A stretch of DNA of 58,679 bases from Planktothrix sp. PCC 11201 (GCF_900009135.1 NZ_LT797706.1:44081-102759); one strand, 5' to 3'; counted from the stretch's first letter, positions 17,324 to 27,955 are shown. Notes: generated by a model not told the origin, from the letters alone. Numbers and translations are program-made.

Positions 17324-18799
17324 ATGGCTTTCTTCAAAGACTTTTCCGTCGCACTTAAAGATAAGTGGTTGCAATATTACCAGGCCAATCGGGATTGGCT
17401 GGTGCTGCAAATGGATTTGAATTCAATCCCGACCCCAGATGGCGGTCGAAGACCTGCCTCATCCCTCATTTTGGGAACGATCAACGCCCTTGACCCCGAG
17501 GCAGCCCAATTGATGTTGCCATTTTCGAGGCTCAATCCCGATCCCGAAAAACTGATTGAGGTATTAGGGCTAAATTTTGACCCGGATTTGGCGTTGGGTG
17601 GTAGGTCTACATCGGAACAGCCTGCAACTGTTGTGGTTCAAGCCCCAACTTCTGTTCCCGTTGCCCCAGGTTACTCTCCCTCAACAGAAATACCTACTTC
17701 CGTAGCTCAGGCTGTCCCTGGATATCATCCTCCGGCACCTCCAGAAACAGCGAGTTTAGAGGGGGACATCACCCCGGCACAAAAACTCAATGTTGCGGGT
17801 GCTGTGGCGGTTGCGGCGGGCGCTGCTGCGGTTGTGGGTGGGGCTGCGGTGATGGAGGAAACCCTTGATGACTTCGATCTCGAAGAAGAAGAAATCACCA
17901 TCGATGATGATTTGGACATGGGGGATCTGGATACGGATGTCGGTGAGGATCTGGATTTAGATATCGACGCAGAGACAGCTACCGCAGCCGAGGAAGACTT
18001 TGATTTTGGGTTGGGGGATGAATCAGAATCTCTGGAGACTGATGACCTAGATATGGACTTGGAGTCTGATGAACTTGAATCCGATGATTTGGATATGAGT
18101 TTGGAATCCGATGAACTTGAATCCGATGATTTGGATATGAGTTTGGAGTCCGATGAACTTGAATCCGATGATTTGGATATGAGTTTGGAGTCTGATGAAC
18201 TTGAATCCGATGATTTGGATATGAGTTTGGAGTCTGATGATTTGGATATGAGTTTAGAGTCCGATGAACTTGAATCCGATGATTTGGATATGAGTTTGGA
18301 GTCCGATGAACTTGAATCCGATGATTTGGATTTTGGGCTAGAGTCGGAAACAACATCGGCGGAATTGGACATCAATACCGACTCGGATGTCTGGGGAGAT
18401 GAGGTTCAGACGGAACTGGGAGAAGATGATGGTTCGACTAATGAGCTCGATCTGAGTTTAGACTCCTCCGATGAGATTGGTTTAGGGGGAATGGATGATT
18501 TTGGGTTAGAAGCGGACGACCTCGGTTCAGACGAGATCGGCGAGTTGGAATTAGGAGATACGGATTCCGGTCTGGATGATGATCTCGGTGATTTCGGGTT
18601 AGAAGATAGTTCCTCCGATGGCTTAGGCTTCGATACTGGAGGCAATTTAGATGATTTGGGATTAGGAGATGATGATTTAGGGGAGTTTAATCTCGATGAT
18701 ATGGGGGATTTAACCACGGGAGATATGGATGATATCGATATCGAAGGGTTAACTGGTTCTTCCGATGATGATGAAATTTCCCTGTCGGATTTTAAATAA
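17324..18799 (+). CDS. DUF5331 protein with acidic tandem repeats
   Basis: 491 residues, encoded between chlL and chlN. Residues about 1-95 form the DUF5331 domain (FFKDFSVALKDKWLQYYQAN, SIPTPDGGRRPASSLILGTINALDPEAAQLMLPFS). A Pro-rich linker follows, then a short Ala/Val-rich hydrophobic segment (about 151-176), then about 300 very acidic residues. Within the acidic tail, residues about 249-345 are a 14-residue repeat DELESDDLDMSLES. The tail is probably disordered. The function is unknown; the conserved position suggests a role with the dark-operative reductase, such as assembly or protection, but that is inference. It starts 37 bp after chlL and is probably co-transcribed. Confidence 0.85.
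   Translation: MAFFKDFSVALKDKWLQYYQANRDWLVLQMDLNSIPTPDGGRRPASSLILGTINALDPEAAQLMLPFSRLNPDPEKLIEVLGLNFDPDLALGGRSTSEQPATVVVQAPTSVPVAPGYSPSTEIPTSVAQAVPGYHPPAPPETASLEGDITPAQKLNVAGAVAVAAGAAAVVGGAAVMEETLDDFDLEEEEITIDDDLDMGDLDTDVGEDLDLDIDAETATAAEEDFDFGLGDESESLETDDLDMDLESDELESDDLDMSLESDELESDDLDMSLESDELESDDLDMSLESDELESDDLDMSLESDDLDMSLESDELESDDLDMSLESDELESDDLDFGLESETTSAELDINTDSDVWGDEVQTELGEDDGSTNELDLSLDSSDEIGLGGMDDFGLEADDLGSDEIGELELGDTDSGLDDDLGDFGLEDSSSDGLGFDTGGNLDDLGLGDDDLGEFNLDDMGDLTTGDMDDIDIEGLTGSSDDDEISLSDFK
18068..18331 (+). repeat. 42-bp coding tandem repeat in the DUF5331 gene
   Basis: Units start at 18068, 18110, 18152, 18194, 18263 and 18305. A shortened 27-bp unit lies at 18236-18262. Copies differ at only one or two positions (for example TCC or TCT at the end), so the array is young. 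All length changes are multiples of three, so the frame is kept. Confidence 0.92.
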
Positions 18800-18906
18800 T
18801 TTCCCGACTTAGTTTCCTAATCCTTAATCGGGTTTGGACTTTGGATCGTGCCGATTCAAAGTCATAGATATTCTTGTCAAATTTTGAGTACAAAACATCC
18901 GATTAA

Positions 18907-20325
<1,419 letters not shown>

Positions 20326-20359
20326 TTGATAAAATTAGCTAAAATCCATCTATGATTAT

Positions 20360-20383
20360 AGGGGCAAGACAAGACTTGCTCCT
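20360..20383 (+). terminator. hairpin after chlN
   Basis: AGGGGCAAG and CTTGCTCCT form a 9-bp stem (one G-U pair) with a 6-base loop, followed by ATTTTGG. It lies 35 bp after the chlN stop and before hicB; the U-run is weak. Confidence 0.5.
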
Positions 20384-20408
20384 ATTTTGGTTTACTAGAG
20401 GTTAGAAA

Positions 20409-20624
20409 ATGATTAAAGAATTTAATGTACTGATTGAGAAAGATTCTGATGGTTATTTTGTGGCATCAGTTCCTAGTTTGAAAGGTTGTCATACACAAGC
20501 AAAATCCCTTGATGAGCTTATAGAACGGATTCAAGAGGCGATAGAACTTTGCCTAGAATTTGAAAATTCTGAAAATGAATCATTAGAGTTTATTGGTATT
20601 CAGAAAGTTTCAGTGCAAGTATGA
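20409..20624 (+). CDS. hicB: HicB-type antitoxin
   Basis: 71-residue partner of the following HicA toxin. It shows the partial RNase H-like HicB fold: FNVLIEKDSDGYFVASVPSLKGCHTQAKSLDELIERIQEAIELCLE. Such proteins bind HicA directly and block it; longer versions also carry a DNA-binding domain, which this short one lacks. It overlaps hicA by 4 bp (ATGA), so synthesis is coupled with antitoxin first. It lies downstream of chlN, but the hairpin in between suggests a separate transcript. Confidence 0.9.
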   Translation: MIKEFNVLIEKDSDGYFVASVPSLKGCHTQAKSLDELIERIQEAIELCLEFENSENESLEFIGIQKVSVQV

Positions 20625-20845
20625 GTAAGATACCTAGTTTGACAGGAACTAAAGTAATCAAAACTTTACAAAAAATAGGTTTTGTTATTGCTAGGGTGAA
20701 AGGTAGTCATCATATTCTGATTCATCCTGATGGTAGACGTACTGTTGTACCTGTGCACTCAGGTGAAACGATAGGAACTGGATTGCTTTCTCAGATTTTG
20801 CGTGATTGTCAGTTAACAAAAGACGAATTTAATAATTTATTATAA
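20621..20845 (+). CDS. hicA: HicA-type mRNA interferase toxin
   Basis: 74 residues with the double-stranded RNA-binding-like HicA fold: VIKTLQKIGFVIARVKGSHHILIHPDGRRTVVPVHSGETIGTGLLSQILRDCQL. The catalytic His in KGSHH is present, so the toxin should be active as an RNase that cuts mRNA when free of HicB. It starts inside the hicB stop codon. Confidence 0.92.
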   Translation: MSKIPSLTGTKVIKTLQKIGFVIARVKGSHHILIHPDGRRTVVPVHSGETIGTGLLSQILRDCQLTKDEFNNLL

Positions 20846-20865
20846 TTTAATTTTGGCTTATTATT

Positions 20866-21012
20866 ATGTTATTTAACGATGATGAACTAACAATTTTAGA
20901 GTTTTTAGATCCTGATTCTATTAGTGTTTAAACTCGACCACTGTTAACTAATTTCAAAGAATTTTCAATAGAAGAAACCTTAGAATTAAAAAGTTTAGAA
21001 TTTTTAAATTAG
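20866..21012 (+). pseudogene. short open frame with internal stop after hicA
   Basis: From ATG 20866 the frame reads MLFNDDELTILEFLDPDSISV, then TAA at 20929-20931, then TRPLLTNFKEFSIEETLELK and a few more residues to TAG at 21010. The two halves have the same acidic, Leu-rich character, so this may be a small gene broken by a nonsense change. The family is not recognised. Confidence 0.3.
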
Positions 21013-21047
21013 CCCACATTGTAAGCAAGTTTAGATTAGATTTAGAA

Positions 21048-21623
21048 TTAAAACTCAACTTTATCATAAATATCAGCAACGGCAATTTCAAAAGATATCG
21101 AGTTAAATACTAAGGTTTCATTGCTATTATTATACTCCATAAATATCCAGTGTTTCTGATCGGTTTTATAATAATGTTCTATCTGAATATTATATTGATC
21201 AATCAAAATATATTCTTGAAAAGTGGGAAGGGTGCGATAGGCGGCAAATTTTTCGTCTTTGTCGTAGTTTCTGGTTGATGCGGATAATACCTCTACAAGA
21301 ATTAACGGATTTGTAATAGTATCTTTTCTCCCTTCTTGGAGTTGAATATCACCCTGAATTACCATAATATCAGGATAAGTATAGAGGCATTTTTCAGGAA
21401 TCCAAAGACGTTGATCAGTAACAAATACGCGATAGGGTTGACGCTTGAGAGCAAAATTCAGCGTCGCGTAGAGATTACCAGTAATTTGATTATGATTGGG
21501 AGTTCCACCAGTCATGAGTCTAATTTCACCGTTAATATATTCGTGGCGTTCTGAAGAATTAACTTCAAAATCGAGGTATTCTTCCAGAGTAGAAACCTTT
21601 TTTTCTTCAACTTGTGAAATCAT
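21048..21623 (-). CDS. Uma2-family (DUF820) putative endonuclease
   Basis: 191 residues of the PD-(D/E)XK-like Uma2 family, greatly expanded in cyanobacteria. Visible motifs are EYLDFEVNSSERHEYINGEI, NHNQITGNLYATLNFALK, YTYPDIMVIQGDI with the catalytic Asp, and NPLILVEVLSASTRNYDKDEKFAAYR with the E-V-L-S-xST segment, plus the later LPTFQEYILID. The biological role of this family is not known; many copies sit near mobile or toxin-antitoxin DNA, as here beside hicBA. It converges on hicA. Confidence 0.9.
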   Translation of the reverse strand: MISQVEEKKVSTLEEYLDFEVNSSERHEYINGEIRLMTGGTPNHNQITGNLYATLNFALKRQPYRVFVTDQRLWIPEKCLYTYPDIMVIQGDIQLQEGRKDTITNPLILVEVLSASTRNYDKDEKFAAYRTLPTFQEYILIDQYNIQIEHYYKTDQKHWIFMEYNNSNETLVFNSISFEIAVADIYDKVEF

Positions 21624-21687
21624 TGTATTTTTCCTATCCTACAATAGAATTGTAACCTATTTATAGAGTAGCAAATTTTTTTAACTT

Positions 21688-23127
21688 ATGTTTCAAGCCA
21701 CCCGACGACGGTTAGCGATTTGGTATACCGCAGTTACCGCTATTTTATTGTTACTATTCGCCAGTGGATTTTATTTCTATGTGAGAAATACCTTAATTGA
21801 ACGGATTGATGATACCTTAAATCATGTTGTGGAGGTGGTGGAACGTTCTTTAGTGATTGAACCCGTAACGACTCCTCCAGCCATGTCTCCGGCGGTTTTA
21901 GGAGGTCAATTTCAAGTGAATGTTGAAGCCAGTTTTAGAAATAATTTGAACACCGTTGAAGATGATCATATTGATATTGAATGGTTTAGTCAAACAGGGG
22001 AATTATTATGGTCTACTTTTTCTCAACCTTTAGATATTTCGCTTCATCCGAACCGCAGTGGGGAAACCGTACATATTTCTGAAGATAATAATGTTTCAGA
22101 AATGATTTTAAGACAAGTTACAGATCGGGTGGAAATCGGACGACAAGTATTAGGCTATTTGCGAGTGAGTCATCCTTGGTTTGAAGTTACAAAACCCATT
22201 CAACAGTTAATTTTTGATTTGGTTTTAGGCACAATTTTAATGTTAATTGGTGTGGCTACTATTGGCTGGTTTTTATCGGGTTTAGCCATAGAACCGGTGC
22301 GGGATTCTTACCAACGGTTAAAACAATTTACCGCCGATGCGTCCCATGAATTAAGAAGTCCGATTGCGATGATTCAAACCAATGTACAAGTGGCTTTAGC
22401 TGAACCTAATTTATCCAGTTCAGAACAACAACAATTACAAGTAATTGAACGAATTACCCGCCGTTTAGGTCGGTTGGTAGATGATTTATTGTTTTTGGCA
22501 AGACAGGATAGCGGAATTGTTCAACCTCAATTTGTTTCTCTCCCCTTGGATGGGTTATTAATGGAAGTAGTTGAAGAACAAACGGCGATCGCAACTCAAG
22601 AAGGAATCCAAATTTCCTTAGATTTTATTCAGGATATTGAGGATAGTATTGTTAATTCAGATAGTCATTATTCCCAGGAAAATGAACCCTTTACTTTAGA
22701 AGGAGATTGGGATCAATTGGTGCGATTATTTACGAATTTAGTCAGTAATTCGGTACAGTATACTCCTGCTGGGGGTGAAATTAAAATTGAATTAAAATAT
22801 ATAACTAAACCTAAGCGACAAGCTACATTAGGAAAGGTGACAGAATCCTGGGAAAAATCAAATTCTCTCTTGAAATTTGAAGGATTACAAGTTATAATAA
22901 AAGACACAGGAATTGGGATTCCAACTGAAGCATTACCTAATATTTTTGATCGGTTTTATCGGGTTGATCCCTCTCGTACCCATCGCAATAGTGGGGGGTC
23001 TGGTTTGGGTTTGGCGATCGCTCAAGCTATCGTGGAAAACCATCACGGTCAAATTTATTTAGACAGCCAAATTAACCAAGGGACAACCGCTACAGTCCTT
23101 TTACCCCTGCATTCTAGCGGGTTATAG
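21688..23127 (+). CDS. two-component sensor histidine kinase (ManS/RppB-like)
   Basis: 479 residues. Two membrane helices (about 10-30 and 170-200) flank a periplasmic sensor region of about 140 residues. HisKA follows with His220 in DASHELRSPIAMI, then an HATPase domain with N-box LVSNSVQYTPAGGE, G1 KDTGIGIP, F-box FDRFYRVDPSR and G2 GGSGLGLAIA. The N-terminus MFQATRRRLAIWYTAVTA is like cyanobacterial metal-sensing kinases such as ManS. No response regulator lies next to it. The copper-type P-ATPase begins 115 bp downstream on the same strand, so metal sensing is plausible; the ligand is inferred only from context. Confidence 0.88.
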   Translation: MFQATRRRLAIWYTAVTAILLLLFASGFYFYVRNTLIERIDDTLNHVVEVVERSLVIEPVTTPPAMSPAVLGGQFQVNVEASFRNNLNTVEDDHIDIEWFSQTGELLWSTFSQPLDISLHPNRSGETVHISEDNNVSEMILRQVTDRVEIGRQVLGYLRVSHPWFEVTKPIQQLIFDLVLGTILMLIGVATIGWFLSGLAIEPVRDSYQRLKQFTADASHELRSPIAMIQTNVQVALAEPNLSSSEQQQLQVIERITRRLGRLVDDLLFLARQDSGIVQPQFVSLPLDGLLMEVVEEQTAIATQEGIQISLDFIQDIEDSIVNSDSHYSQENEPFTLEGDWDQLVRLFTNLVSNSVQYTPAGGEIKIELKYITKPKRQATLGKVTESWEKSNSLLKFEGLQVIIKDTGIGIPTEALPNIFDRFYRVDPSRTHRNSGGSGLGLAIAQAIVENHHGQIYLDSQINQGTTATVLLPLHSSGL

Positions 23128-23241
23128 GTGATGGGGAAATTAATTTTCCATTCCCCCTTGACACTCCAGTGGAGAGGAGACTTTAGAATAAAAGTCAAGA
23201 ACATTGCACCACTCAACTGAACTCAAAAAGGAGTTTCAACC

Positions 23242-25512
23242 GTGAAAATAAGCTATTTACGATTAAAAGGAATGGGGTGCGCCTCCTGCGCTAATACCAT
23301 AGAAACAGCGATTCAAAATGTGGCTGGGGTGGGGATTTGTCACGTTAATTTTGGGGCGGAACAAGCAACAGTTGAATTTGATTCAACTCAAACAAGTATT
23401 GAGCAAATTCAACAGGCGGTTACGGATGCGGGATATACGGCTCAACCCATAGAAGATACAACATCTGATCTTGAAAATAGTGAAAAAGATAATAGAGAAA
23501 TTGAGAAAAAGTTAACCCAAAAAGTTTTAATTAGTGCCATTATCAGTGTGTTTTTAGTCATCGGAGGATTACCGATGATGACGGGTTTAAATTTACCCTT
23601 TATTCCCCCCTGGATGCACAACCCTTGGTTACAATTAATCCTCACTACGCCGATTTTATTTTGGTCGGGTCAATCTTTTTTTCTCGGAGCTTGGAAAGGG
23701 TTAAAACGTCATCAGGCGGATATGAATACCTTGATTGCCGTAGGAACAGGGGCAGCTTATTTGTACTCTGTTTTTGTTACCTTTTATCCGCAATTTTTCC
23801 TGAATCAAGGGTTATCGGCGGATGTTTATTATGAATCGGCGGTTGTCATTATTACCTTAATTTTACTGGGGCAATTATTGGAACATCGCGCCCGGGGAAA
23901 AACTTCCGATGCGATTAAAAAATTAATGGGATTACAAGCTAAAACTGCCCGGGTAATTCGGTCTGGAGTAGAAATTGATCTCCCCATTGAAACTGTTAAT
24001 TTGGGTGATATTATTCGGGTACGTCCCGGGGAAAAAATCCCCGTTGATGGGGAAGTCATTGAAGGTAATTCTACGGTAGATGAAGGGATGGTGACGGGGG
24101 AAAGTATTCCCGTTGAAAAATATCCTGGGGATGAAGTGATTGGAGCTACAATTAATAAAATGGGAAGTTTTATATTTCGAGCTTCACGGGTGGGAAAAGA
24201 TACGGTATTAGCCCAAATTGTGCAGTTAGTTCAACAGGCCCAGGGTTCAAAAGCGCCGATTCAAAAATTAGCAGATCAGGTTACAGGTTGGTTTGTTCCG
24301 GTTGTAATTGCGATCGCGATCACAACTTTTATTCTCTGGTTTAATTTAACGGGAAATCTAACTTTAGCTATTACCACAACCGTTGGGGTTTTAATTATTG
24401 CTTGCCCCTGTGCATTGGGATTAGCCACACCGACTTCTGTGATGGTTGGAACGGGTTTAGGGGCAGAACATGGGATTTTAATTAAAGGAGCCGATAGTTT
24501 GGAATTAGCCCATAAAATTCAAACGATTGTATTAGATAAAACCGGAACCATTACCGCCGGAAAACCTACCGTAACCCACTATATAACAATTGGAGGAACA
24601 AACAACGATCATGAATTAAAATTATTACAATTAGCCGCAGCGATTGAACAGCAATCGGAACATCCCTTAGCAGAAGCAATTGTTGAATATGCTAAAACTC
24701 AGGGGGTTGATTTTCCCTTACCGGAAATTAACAATTTTCAAGCCTTAGCTGGAATGGGAGTTCAAGGTTATAGTTCGGATCAGTTAGTACAAATTGGAAC
24801 CTCTCGCTGGATGGAAGAATTAGGAATAAATACGGAACTTTTACAACAGTATCAATCAAGTTGGGAGTCGGAAGGAAAAACCACGACTTGGATAGCAATT
24901 AATGGGAAAATAGAAGGATTATTTGCTATTTCAGATGCACTAAAACCGACTTCAAAGCCTGCAATTCAAGCCTTACAAAAAATGGGGTTAGAGGTAGTAA
25001 TGTTAACGGGAGATAATCAAAAAACAGCCCAAGCGATCGCCTCGGAAGTGGGAATTAAACGGATCTTTGCAGAAGTTCGTCCCGACCAAAAAGCTAATAT
25101 CATTAAATCCCTGCAAACTGAACGGAAAGGGCAAAAAAAACAGTATCAAATTGTGGCAATGGTGGGGGATGGAATTAATGATGCTCCCGCTTTAGCTCAA
25201 GCGGATGTGGGAATGGCGATTGGAACTGGGACAGATGTGGCGATCGCGGCGAGTGATATTACCTTAATTTCAGGGGATTTAATGGGGATAGTTACGGCGA
25301 TTAAACTGAGTAAAGCTACCTTAAATAATATTCGCCAAAATCTGTTTTTTGCCTTTATCTATAACTCGGCGGGAATCCCAATTGCAGCAGGAATTTTGTA
25401 TCCTTTAACCGGTTGGTTACTCAATCCCATTATTGCCGGAGGAGCCATGGCATTAAGTTCAATTTCTGTTGTTACGAATGCGTTAAGATTACGTCAGTTT
25501 AAACTGAATTAA
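23242..25512 (+). CDS. copper-type P1B ATPase (CopA/PacS/CtaA family)
   Basis: ATP-driven pump that moves Cu(I), or a related soft metal, across the cytoplasmic or thylakoid membrane. The 756-residue protein has one N-terminal heavy-metal domain with Cys13 and Cys16 in GMGCASC, the membrane CPC motif (Cys388-Pro-Cys390) in [11 protein letters not shown], phosphorylated Asp432 in DKTGT, the SEHPLAEA motif and [22 protein letters not shown]. The CPC plus conserved C-terminal helix pattern fits Cu(I) specificity. Whether it is PacS-like (export or thylakoid) or CtaA-like (import) cannot be told here. An AAAGGAG Shine-Dalgarno precedes the start. A cupredoxin-like gene follows. Confidence 0.95.
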   Translation: MKISYLRLKGMGCASCANTIETAIQNVAGVGICHVNFGAEQATVEFDSTQTSIEQIQQAVTDAGYTAQPIEDTTSDLENSEKDNREIEKKLTQKVLISAIISVFLVIGGLPMMTGLNLPFIPPWMHNPWLQLILTTPILFWSGQSFFLGAWKGLKRHQADMNTLIAVGTGAAYLYSVFVTFYPQFFLNQGLSADVYYESAVVIITLILLGQLLEHRARGKTSDAIKKLMGLQAKTARVIRSGVEIDLPIETVNLGDIIRVRPGEKIPVDGEVIEGNSTVDEGMVTGESIPVEKYPGDEVIGATINKMGSFIFRASRVGKDTVLAQIVQLVQQAQGSKAPIQKLADQVTGWFVPVVIAIAITTFILWFNLTGNLTLAITTTVGVLIIACPCALGLATPTSVMVGTGLGAEHGILIKGADSLELAHKIQTIVLDKTGTITAGKPTVTHYITIGGTNNDHELKLLQLAAAIEQQSEHPLAEAIVEYAKTQGVDFPLPEINNFQALAGMGVQGYSSDQLVQIGTSRWMEELGINTELLQQYQSSWESEGKTTTWIAINGKIEGLFAISDALKPTSKPAIQALQKMGLEVVMLTGDNQKTAQAIASEVGIKRIFAEVRPDQKANIIKSLQTERKGQKKQYQIVAMVGDGINDAPALAQADVGMAIGTGTDVAIAASDITLISGDLMGIVTAIKLSKATLNNIRQNLFFAFIYNSAGIPIAAGILYPLTGWLLNPIIAGGAMALSSISVVTNALRLRQFKLN

Positions 25513-25571
25513 TTTCTAAAAAAAGAACGGGAAATAGGTAATGGGTAATGGGTTTTGGACTAATAACTGGT

Positions 25572-25633
25572 AAGGGCGGGTTCATCGAGATGTGCGGTGA
25601 TTAACAAAGATCTAAAAGAACCCGCCCCTACAA
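25572..25633. repeat. GGGCGGGTT interspersed repeat
   Basis: AAGGGCGGGTTC on the left and GAACCCGCCCCTAC on the right form inverted ends about 60 bp apart, between the P-type ATPase and the cupredoxin gene. It is the same family as 5129-5239 and 7685-7750. Confidence 0.75.
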
Positions 25634-25663
25634 ATGGGTTTGATATAATCAGGAGAGGAAATC

Positions 25664-26185
25664 ATGAACAAAAAACTAAAAATCGGATTACAATTGAGCG
25701 GAATTTTCCTATCGATTTTAATGGGAAATTCTGCCCCAGTGCGGTCAATGGAATCCCATACAGAACCCGCTAATAATCAATTGCGGACTATTGAACAGCC
25801 GTTATCAACTAAAATGGCGGTTACTGCGGGGGGATTAGCCTTAATTGGATTAGAACTTTGGTGGTTTTTATTGAGTAAACCTAAAGCCAAAAAAGCAATA
25901 ATTAATCAAGATACTCAAGAATTAGATATTTTAGTGGATGGAGGTTATCAACCTAACCGTATTACCGTTCAATTGGGTAAAAAAGTCCGTCTGAACTTTA
26001 TTCGCAAAGATCCCAGTCATTGCTTAGATAAAGTGCTGTTTCCTGACTTTAACATTGCTCAAGATTTACCCCTGAATCAAACGACAACTATTGAGTTTAT
26101 ACCGGAAGAATCGGGAGAATATACCTTTAGTTGTGGGATGAATATGATTCGAGGAATCTTAGAAGTTCAGCATCAGTTACCTTAA
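25664..26185 (+). CDS. cupredoxin-like membrane-anchored protein
   Basis: 173 residues with a signal-type N-terminus (about 5-28) and a second hydrophobic helix (about 50-71, MAVTAGGLALIGLELWWFLL). A C-terminal cupredoxin-type domain faces away from the membrane: LDILVDGGYQPNRITVQLGKKVRLNFIRKDPSHCLDKVLF, IEFIPEESGEYTFSCGMNMIRGILEV. The Cys in DPSHCLDKV and the Cys-x-Met-x-Met pair (FSCGMNM) are likely copper ligands. Proteins of this type are often encoded beside CopA pumps. Its role here would be periplasmic copper binding or hand-over. It shares direction with the ATPase and the following lipoprotein gene, which starts about 23 bp after its stop. Confidence 0.85.
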   Translation: MNKKLKIGLQLSGIFLSILMGNSAPVRSMESHTEPANNQLRTIEQPLSTKMAVTAGGLALIGLELWWFLLSKPKAKKAIINQDTQELDILVDGGYQPNRITVQLGKKVRLNFIRKDPSHCLDKVLFPDFNIAQDLPLNQTTTIEFIPEESGEYTFSCGMNMIRGILEVQHQLP

Positions 26186-26208
26186 CCTTATTATCATCAG
26201 CAAAAATC

Positions 26209-27168
26209 ATGAAAACCTTACAAAATTTGGGACTTTTGATCCTTGCGTTATCTCTAATCAGTTGCTCGTCTCCCCAGTCTAAAGTTGAAACTCAACCCAA
26301 TTCTGCTGTAACTTCAACCCCTAAAATTTCTACAACAAAACCGCCCACAGTGACCTTAACTCCAGCAACAGATTGGCAAAGGGAGAATCATATTCATGGG
26401 ATAGCAATTGATCCGAATAATCCTAATATTTTATATATTGGAACCCATCATGGATTAATCCAATATTCTCAAGATAAAAAATGGTCTTGGGTTGGTAAAG
26501 ATCGTTCCGATTATATGGGATTTGCTGCCCATCCCACGGATAGTAACCGTCTCTATTCTAGCGGACATCCCCACACCGGAGGAAATTTAGGATTTCGAGT
26601 CACAGAAGATTACGGGGAAACTTGGCAAGTTTTGTCTAAATCCGGGGTTGATTTTCATGCTTTAGCGATTTCTAGTAGTAATCCTAATCTGATTTATGGT
26701 TGGGCAACATCGGGAGATAAGGGATTTTTAGTTTCAAAAGATGGCGGTAAAAATTGGGAGTCGATTACCCCAGTTGGTTTGGATCATGGGGTCTTTAGTT
26801 TAACCGTTAACCCGCAAAATTCCGATCATATTTTCGCTACTACTCAAGAAGGTTTATATGAAAGTAAAAATGGGGGTAAAAATTGGGAATTAATTCCCGG
26901 GACGGATACCAGTTTAATTGTTGGTTTAGCTTTGATTCCAGACAATAATAAAATGGTGATGATTGGATATCGGTTATTAGAATCTGACCCTGGAATTTAT
27001 CAAAGTTCCGATAGTGGCAAAACTTGGGAAAAATTGGGAACTGGAACCGAAGGTGTTATTTTATATTTGGCAACTAATCCTAAAAATCCCCAGATTATTT
27101 ATGGGGTAAATCAGCAAAATGCTGTTTTTCATTCTTCTGATGGGGGAAAAATTTGGCATTCCCTTTAA
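26209..27168 (+). CDS. F510_1955-type BNR/propeller lipoprotein
   Basis: The frame is open from 26131 inside the previous gene, but ATG 26209 is the natural start because it gives a lipoprotein signal (MKTLQNLGLLILALSLIS, lipobox Cys19). The mature 300 residues contain repeated Asp-box/BNR motifs such as SKDGGKNWE, ESKNGGKNWE, SSDSGKTWE and SSDGGKIWH, plus HIHGIAIDPNNPNILYIGTHHGL. This matches the F510_1955 group, a sialidase-like beta-propeller often found next to copper-handling genes. No glycosidase active site is apparent, and the true function is not established. It is the last gene of the metal cluster. Confidence 0.85.
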   Translation: MKTLQNLGLLILALSLISCSSPQSKVETQPNSAVTSTPKISTTKPPTVTLTPATDWQRENHIHGIAIDPNNPNILYIGTHHGLIQYSQDKKWSWVGKDRSDYMGFAAHPTDSNRLYSSGHPHTGGNLGFRVTEDYGETWQVLSKSGVDFHALAISSSNPNLIYGWATSGDKGFLVSKDGGKNWESITPVGLDHGVFSLTVNPQNSDHIFATTQEGLYESKNGGKNWELIPGTDTSLIVGLALIPDNNKMVMIGYRLLESDPGIYQSSDSGKTWEKLGTGTEGVILYLATNPKNPQIIYGVNQQNAVFHSSDGGKIWHSL

Positions 27169-27191
27169 ACCAAACCCAGAAACCGAGCTTC

Positions 27192-27280
27192 TATAGTGCT
27201 ACGCATTACAGTTAGGACGCTTCTAAATCCTGAAACTCTCCCTATTCGTAATTCGTAATTTCTCAATGCGTAGCGCTATA
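27192..27280. repeat. MITE-like element with TATAG..CTACGCATT inverted ends
   Basis: Begins TATAGTGCTACGCATTACAG and ends AATGCGTAGCGCTATA, so the ends are inverted repeats with about two mismatches. Further copies are at 33905-34002 (both ends, opposite orientation) and 55833-55893 (one end only). It has no coding capacity. Confidence 0.75.
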
Positions 27281-27333
27281 GAAAATTAATTACTTAAATG
27301 ATTGCTGGCGTAAGCATCCAGACTAACAATTGT

Positions 27334-27405
27334 AATAAATCTAAAGCAAAAAAAGCAACCATCAATCAGGATATTCCAGAACAAAAAACCACTCCTGAGT
27401 ATTGA
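27334..27405 (+). pseudogene. decayed fragment of the cupredoxin-like gene
   Basis: The frame reads NKSKAKKATINQDIPEQK and a few more residues to a TGA at 27403. It matches the intact cupredoxin gene at about 25880-25921 (SKPKAKKAIINQDTQE) in both protein and DNA, with roughly four of five bases identical by eye. Only this short piece survives, 170 bp after the lipoprotein gene. Confidence 0.6.
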
Positions 27406-27425
27406 TTGTCTCAAGAGTGGAATTT
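27389..27425. terminator. bidirectional hairpin terminator between converging genes
   Basis: CCACTCCTGAG (27389-27399) and CTCAAGAGTGG (27410-27420) form an 11-bp stem with one weak pair. An A-run precedes it and AATTTTT follows. It can end the copper-cluster transcript on one strand and the tRNA on the other. Confidence 0.75.
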
Positions 27426-27457
27426 TTGACTATTTAATATAGTTACTGACTTAGAAT

Positions 27458-27530
<73 letters not shown>

Positions 27531-27579
27531 ACACAATTAACTAATGTAGCATAGTAAACAGAAACTTGTCAAGGCTATT

Positions 27580-27945
27580 TCAAAAGATTTTTAAGGTTTT
27601 TGTGGCTTGTACCAATTCCGCCACCACTTCCACGGGCCAAGCACCCTCCACCCGGCGTCCGGTATTCAAAATCAACTGCACCGTATAAGCATTAGCATAG
27701 CCTTCTACCTGCATCCACAACCGATCGCTTTCCGCTTCACAGGCTATTTTTTCTTCATCCATCAACTCAAGGCTCATTTGGGTCATGGTATCGGCTAGTT
27801 CACCCAACAACCGACAAAAATCATCAAACTCCGCCTGAGTCAATTCCACCGCCCAGCTATCGCCCCCGACTAACCCTTGAAATTCCGTGGCTTGGGGGTT
27901 CCAACCTAAACGCCATCCGCTTCCCGTTTTTAGAATTCTTTCCAT
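27580..27945 (-). CDS. DUF1818 family protein
   Basis: 121 residues of a cyanobacteria/plastid-lineage family of unknown function: MERILKTGSGWRLGWNP, FQGLVGGDSWAVELTQAEFDDFCRLL, MDEEKIACEAESDRLWMQVEGY and RRVEGAWP are the conserved segments. It is soluble, with an alpha/beta layout and no signal. It follows the 204-residue protein gene on the same strand with a 10-bp gap, suggesting co-transcription. Confidence 0.9.
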   Translation of the reverse strand: MERILKTGSGWRLGWNPQATEFQGLVGGDSWAVELTQAEFDDFCRLLGELADTMTQMSLELMDEEKIACEAESDRLWMQVEGYANAYTVQLILNTGRRVEGAWPVEVVAELVQATKTLKIF

Positions 27946-27955
27946 ATTCCCCAGG

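Noticed and set aside
18068-18331. 42-bp repeat as a CRISPR array
   Set aside because: Units are directly adjacent with no unique spacers, and they are in frame within a coding sequence.
17725-18717. Three long minus-strand open frames opposite the DUF5331 gene
   Set aside because: They are low-complexity Ser/Lys- or Asn/His-rich shadows caused by the acidic tandem repeat; the plus-strand gene has the conserved domain and a sensible start.
26131-26208. Longer start for the F510_1955 lipoprotein
   Set aside because: The extra codons lie inside the cupredoxin gene in another frame and would hide a perfect lipoprotein signal that begins at 26209.
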